NCBI GenBank assembly: GCA_002450895.1
Contig: DKAR01000085.1
Coordinates: forward strand, 22,888 to 30,528
Length of the DNA: 7,641 bases
Source: Proteobacteria bacterium UBA6921
Lineage (GTDB): Bacteria > Pseudomonadota > Gammaproteobacteria > SG8-11
Direction: 5' to 3'
Below, one piece after another: positions 5,972 through 7,641 of this stretch. Numbering within the stretch: position 1 is the stretch's first letter; every line of letters begins with the position of its first letter. Under the pieces are notes generated by a model. It made no database searches, was not told where the DNA came from, and saw nothing but the letters and a program-made list of their open reading frames with translations. The translations under genes and the position numbers were made by a program.

Positions 5972-7084
5972 TTACTGCTCTAGCAGAATTCTCAGCATAC
6001 GGCGCAACGGCTCGGCCGCGCCCCATAACAACTGGTCGCCGCAGGTAAACGCGCCCAAATATTCGCCACCCATGGCCAGTTTTCGGATGCGTCCAACGGG
6101 CACGGTGAGGGTGCCCGTCACGGCCGCGGGTGTCAATTCCTTCATCGACGCTTCACGCTGATTTGGAACAACTTTTACCCAGTCGTTCGCCTTGGCGAGC
6201 ATGTCGTTGATTTCGTCGAGCGGGAGATCCTTGGTGAGCTTGATAGTCAGCGCCTGACTGTGGCAGCGCATCGCTCCGATGCGGACGCAGAACCCGTCGA
6301 CCGGAATCGGATTGGACTTGCGGCCGAGAATCTTGTTTGTCTCCGCCATGCCCTTCCATTCTTCCTTGGATTGGCCATTGCCGAGATCCTTGTCGATCCA
6401 CGGAATCAGGCTGCCGGCCAACGGAACGCCGAAATATTCGGTCGGGTTGTCCTTGCTGCGGATCGTCTCGGCGACCTTGCGATCGATGTCGAGGATGGCC
6501 GACGCGGGGTCATCGAGAAGATTTTTGACCGCGCCGTACGCGACGCCCATCTGCTTGAGCAGCTCGCGCATGTTGTTCGCGCCCGCACCAGACGCTGCCT
6601 GATAGGTCATCGCGCTCATCCACTCTACATAGCCGCGTTGGTACAAACCGCCGAGCGCAATCAACATCAAGCTCACCGTGCAGTTGCCGCCGACGTAATT
6701 CTTCACGCCAGACTTCAAAGCATCCTTGATCACGTTGAGATTGACGGGATCAAGAATGATGACTGCGTCATCGTTCATGCGCAGCGTCGATGCCGCATCG
6801 ATCCAGTAGCCGTTCCAGCCCGCGCTGCGCAGCTTGGGAAAAATTTCCGAGGTGTAGTCACCGCCCTGGCAGGTGATGATCACGTCCATCTTTTTCAATT
6901 CATCGATGCTCTTCGCATCTTTCAGCGGCGGCACATCCTTGCCAATCGCCGGGCCCTTTCCGCCGGGATTCGAAGTCGTAAAGAACACCGGATCGATCAC
7001 GTCGAAATCATTTTCCGCTTGCATGCGCTGCATCAACACGGATCCGACCATTCCGCGCCAACCAATCAGTCCAACTCGTTTCAT
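5972..7084 (-). CDS. asd: Aspartate-semialdehyde dehydrogenase
   Basis: The protein has 370 residues, the usual length of the Gram-negative Asd group. It makes L-aspartate-4-semialdehyde from aspartyl-4-phosphate with NADPH, the branch point to lysine, diaminopimelate, methionine and threonine. Visible features are the N-terminal NADP-binding G-W-R-G-M-V-G-S (8-15), the catalytic Cys in G-G-N-C-T-V-S (C135, same number as in E. coli), the YQAASGAGANNMRELL segment (161-176), and substrate/acid-base residues R268 and H275 in CVRIGAMRCHSQALT (266-280). All key residues are present. On the minus strand GAGGT (7092-7096) lies 7 bases before ATG 7084. It sits downstream of leuB across a 145-base gap carrying an inverted repeat; leuB-asd is a common order in beta- and gammaproteobacteria. 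Cytosolic, probably an active tetramer. Confidence 0.98.
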   Translation of the reverse strand: MKRVGLIGWRGMVGSVLMQRMQAENDFDVIDPVFFTTSNPGGKGPAIGKDVPPLKDAKSIDELKKMDVIITCQGGDYTSEIFPKLRSAGWNGYWIDAASTLRMNDDAVIILDPVNLNVIKDALKSGVKNYVGGNCTVSLMLIALGGLYQRGYVEWMSAMTYQAASGAGANNMRELLKQMGVAYGAVKNLLDDPASAILDIDRKVAETIRSKDNPTEYFGVPLAGSLIPWIDKDLGNGQSKEEWKGMAETNKILGRKSNPIPVDGFCVRIGAMRCHSQALTIKLTKDLPLDEINDMLAKANDWVKVVPNQREASMKELTPAAVTGTLTVPVGRIRKLAMGGEYLGAFTCGDQLLWGAAEPLRRMLRILLEQ

Positions 7085-7117
7085 GTTACCTACCTCGTAA
7101 TTCCAAAGAATTTATTT

Positions 7118-7195
7118 GCCACAGATGAACGCGGATCAACACAGATGTTGAATGATGCCGTGGTCAATCTGTGTTTATCTGTGTTCATCTGTGGC
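7118..7195. repeat. 29-base inverted repeat built of 10-base units (REP/MITE-like)
   Basis: The left arm 7118-7146 and right arm 7167-7195 are reverse complements at 26 of 29 positions, around a 20-base centre. Each arm is made of about three 10-base units: ACAGATGAAC, GCGGATCAAC, ACAGATGTTG on the left, and AATCTGTGTT, TATCTGTGTT, CATCTGTGGC on the right. Two of the three differences would be G-U pairs in plus-strand RNA, so the hairpin is strongest in that RNA; the leuB-asd transcript is the other strand. Sequences of this CCACAGATGAACAC type are, from memory, scattered between genes of many unrelated environmental bacteria. It lies wholly in the leuB-asd gap. Confidence 0.85.
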
Positions 7196-7229
7196 TGCAT
7201 TCGTATTTCGCTCCTGATGGAAGCGACTC

Positions 7230-7641
7230 TCAAAGTGAATTCACCACCGCGTCGCCCATTTCAGACGTACCGACCTTGCGCGTGCCCTCGGTATAAATGT
7301 CGCCGGTGCGCAGTCCCTGATCGAGCACTTTCGAAACAGCCGTCTCGATGCGTTCCGCAAGTGCCGGCTCGCCGAGTGTGTAGCGCAGCATCATCGCTGC
7401 GGACAGAATCGTGGCGATCGGATTGGCAATGTTCTTGCCGGCGATGTCTGGCGCCGACCCGTGAATCGGCTCGTACATCCCCTTGTTGTTCATATCGAGC
7501 GAGGCGGACGGCAACATGCCGATCGATCCGGTCAACATCGCCGCTTCGTCAGACAAGATGTCGCCAAAAATGTTTCCGGTGACGATCACATCGAACTGCT
7601 TGGGCGCTTTCACCAGTTGCATCGCCGCGTTGTCGACGTAC
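7230..7641 (-). CDS. leuB: 3-isopropylmalate dehydrogenase, C-terminal part (start outside window)
   Basis: The visible C-terminal 136 or so residues of LeuB run from Y-V-D-N-A-A-M-Q-L-V to the stop at 7230-7232. The frame is open to the window edge, and the first two thirds of a protein usually about 350-360 residues long lie beyond it. LeuB oxidises and decarboxylates 3-isopropylmalate with NAD+ in leucine synthesis. Seen here are the metal/substrate motif G-N-I-F-G-D-I-L-S-D-E (its two Asp are metal ligands in the family, and Y-V-D supplies another), the M-L-P-S-A-S-L segment, and the NAD-binding loop H-G-S-A-P-D-I-A-G-K-x-I-A-N-P. Nothing appears broken. Upstream leuC/leuD would be expected beyond the window. 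Confidence 0.97.
   Translation of the reverse strand, partial: YVDNAAMQLVKAPKQFDVIVTGNIFGDILSDEAAMLTGSIGMLPSASLDMNNKGMYEPIHGSAPDIAGKNIANPIATILSAAMMLRYTLGEPALAERIETAVSKVLDQGLRTGDIYTEGTRKVGTSEMGDAVVNSL

Noticed and set aside
6260..7582. 440-codon plus-strand open frame across asd, the intergenic repeat and leuB
   Set aside because: It lies antisense to two strongly identified genes and runs through the intergenic repeat. Its Arg/His/Ala-rich product is typical of antisense frames in GC-rich genes.

Overview
This window looks like chromosomal DNA from a proteobacterium, most likely beta- or gammaproteobacterial. The GC content is fairly high. It carries a Gram-negative-type aspartate-semialdehyde dehydrogenase, the leuB-asd-fimV gene order of Burkholderia/Pseudomonas-like genomes, and FimV itself, a polar hub protein of type IV pilus/twitching systems known from these groups. 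There is no phage gene, transposase, tRNA, rRNA or CRISPR array in the window.

Layout. Bases 1-2581 hold plus-strand genes: the 3' end of an unrecognised gene (1-378), a HIT-family protein (371-790, overlapping the first gene by 8 bases), YajQ (802-1284), a PHP-domain phosphoesterase of the RNase AM/YciV (TrpH) type (1371-2222) and a small protein of unknown function (2249-2581). The first three are tightly packed and probably one transcript. A good promoter with an exact TATAAT lies just before the PHP gene, so the last two genes can be transcribed separately. A strong hairpin flanked by A and T runs (2624-2655) ends this group and also serves the convergent fimV gene.

Bases 2675-7641 are read on the minus strand in the order leuB (3' end only), asd, fimV. 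leuB (leucine synthesis) and asd (the lysine/methionine/threonine/diaminopimelate branch point) are metabolic. fimV encodes a 986-residue inner-membrane protein with a periplasmic LysM-type segment and a long acidic cytoplasmic tail. In many relatives fimV is followed by truA and trp genes; here it runs straight into the convergent terminator, so synteny is broken at this point.

Two non-coding stretches deserve attention. The leuB-asd gap contains a near-perfect 29-base inverted repeat whose arms are each built of roughly three 10-base units (7118-7195). It looks like a dispersed REP/MITE-like element. The 336-base asd-fimV gap contains several hairpins and a plausible fimV promoter. I see no convincing new multi-gene system here. 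The most unusual signals are the 10-base-periodic palindrome, the array of LDFDL-like motifs in the FimV tail, and the two small or partial genes I could not identify.
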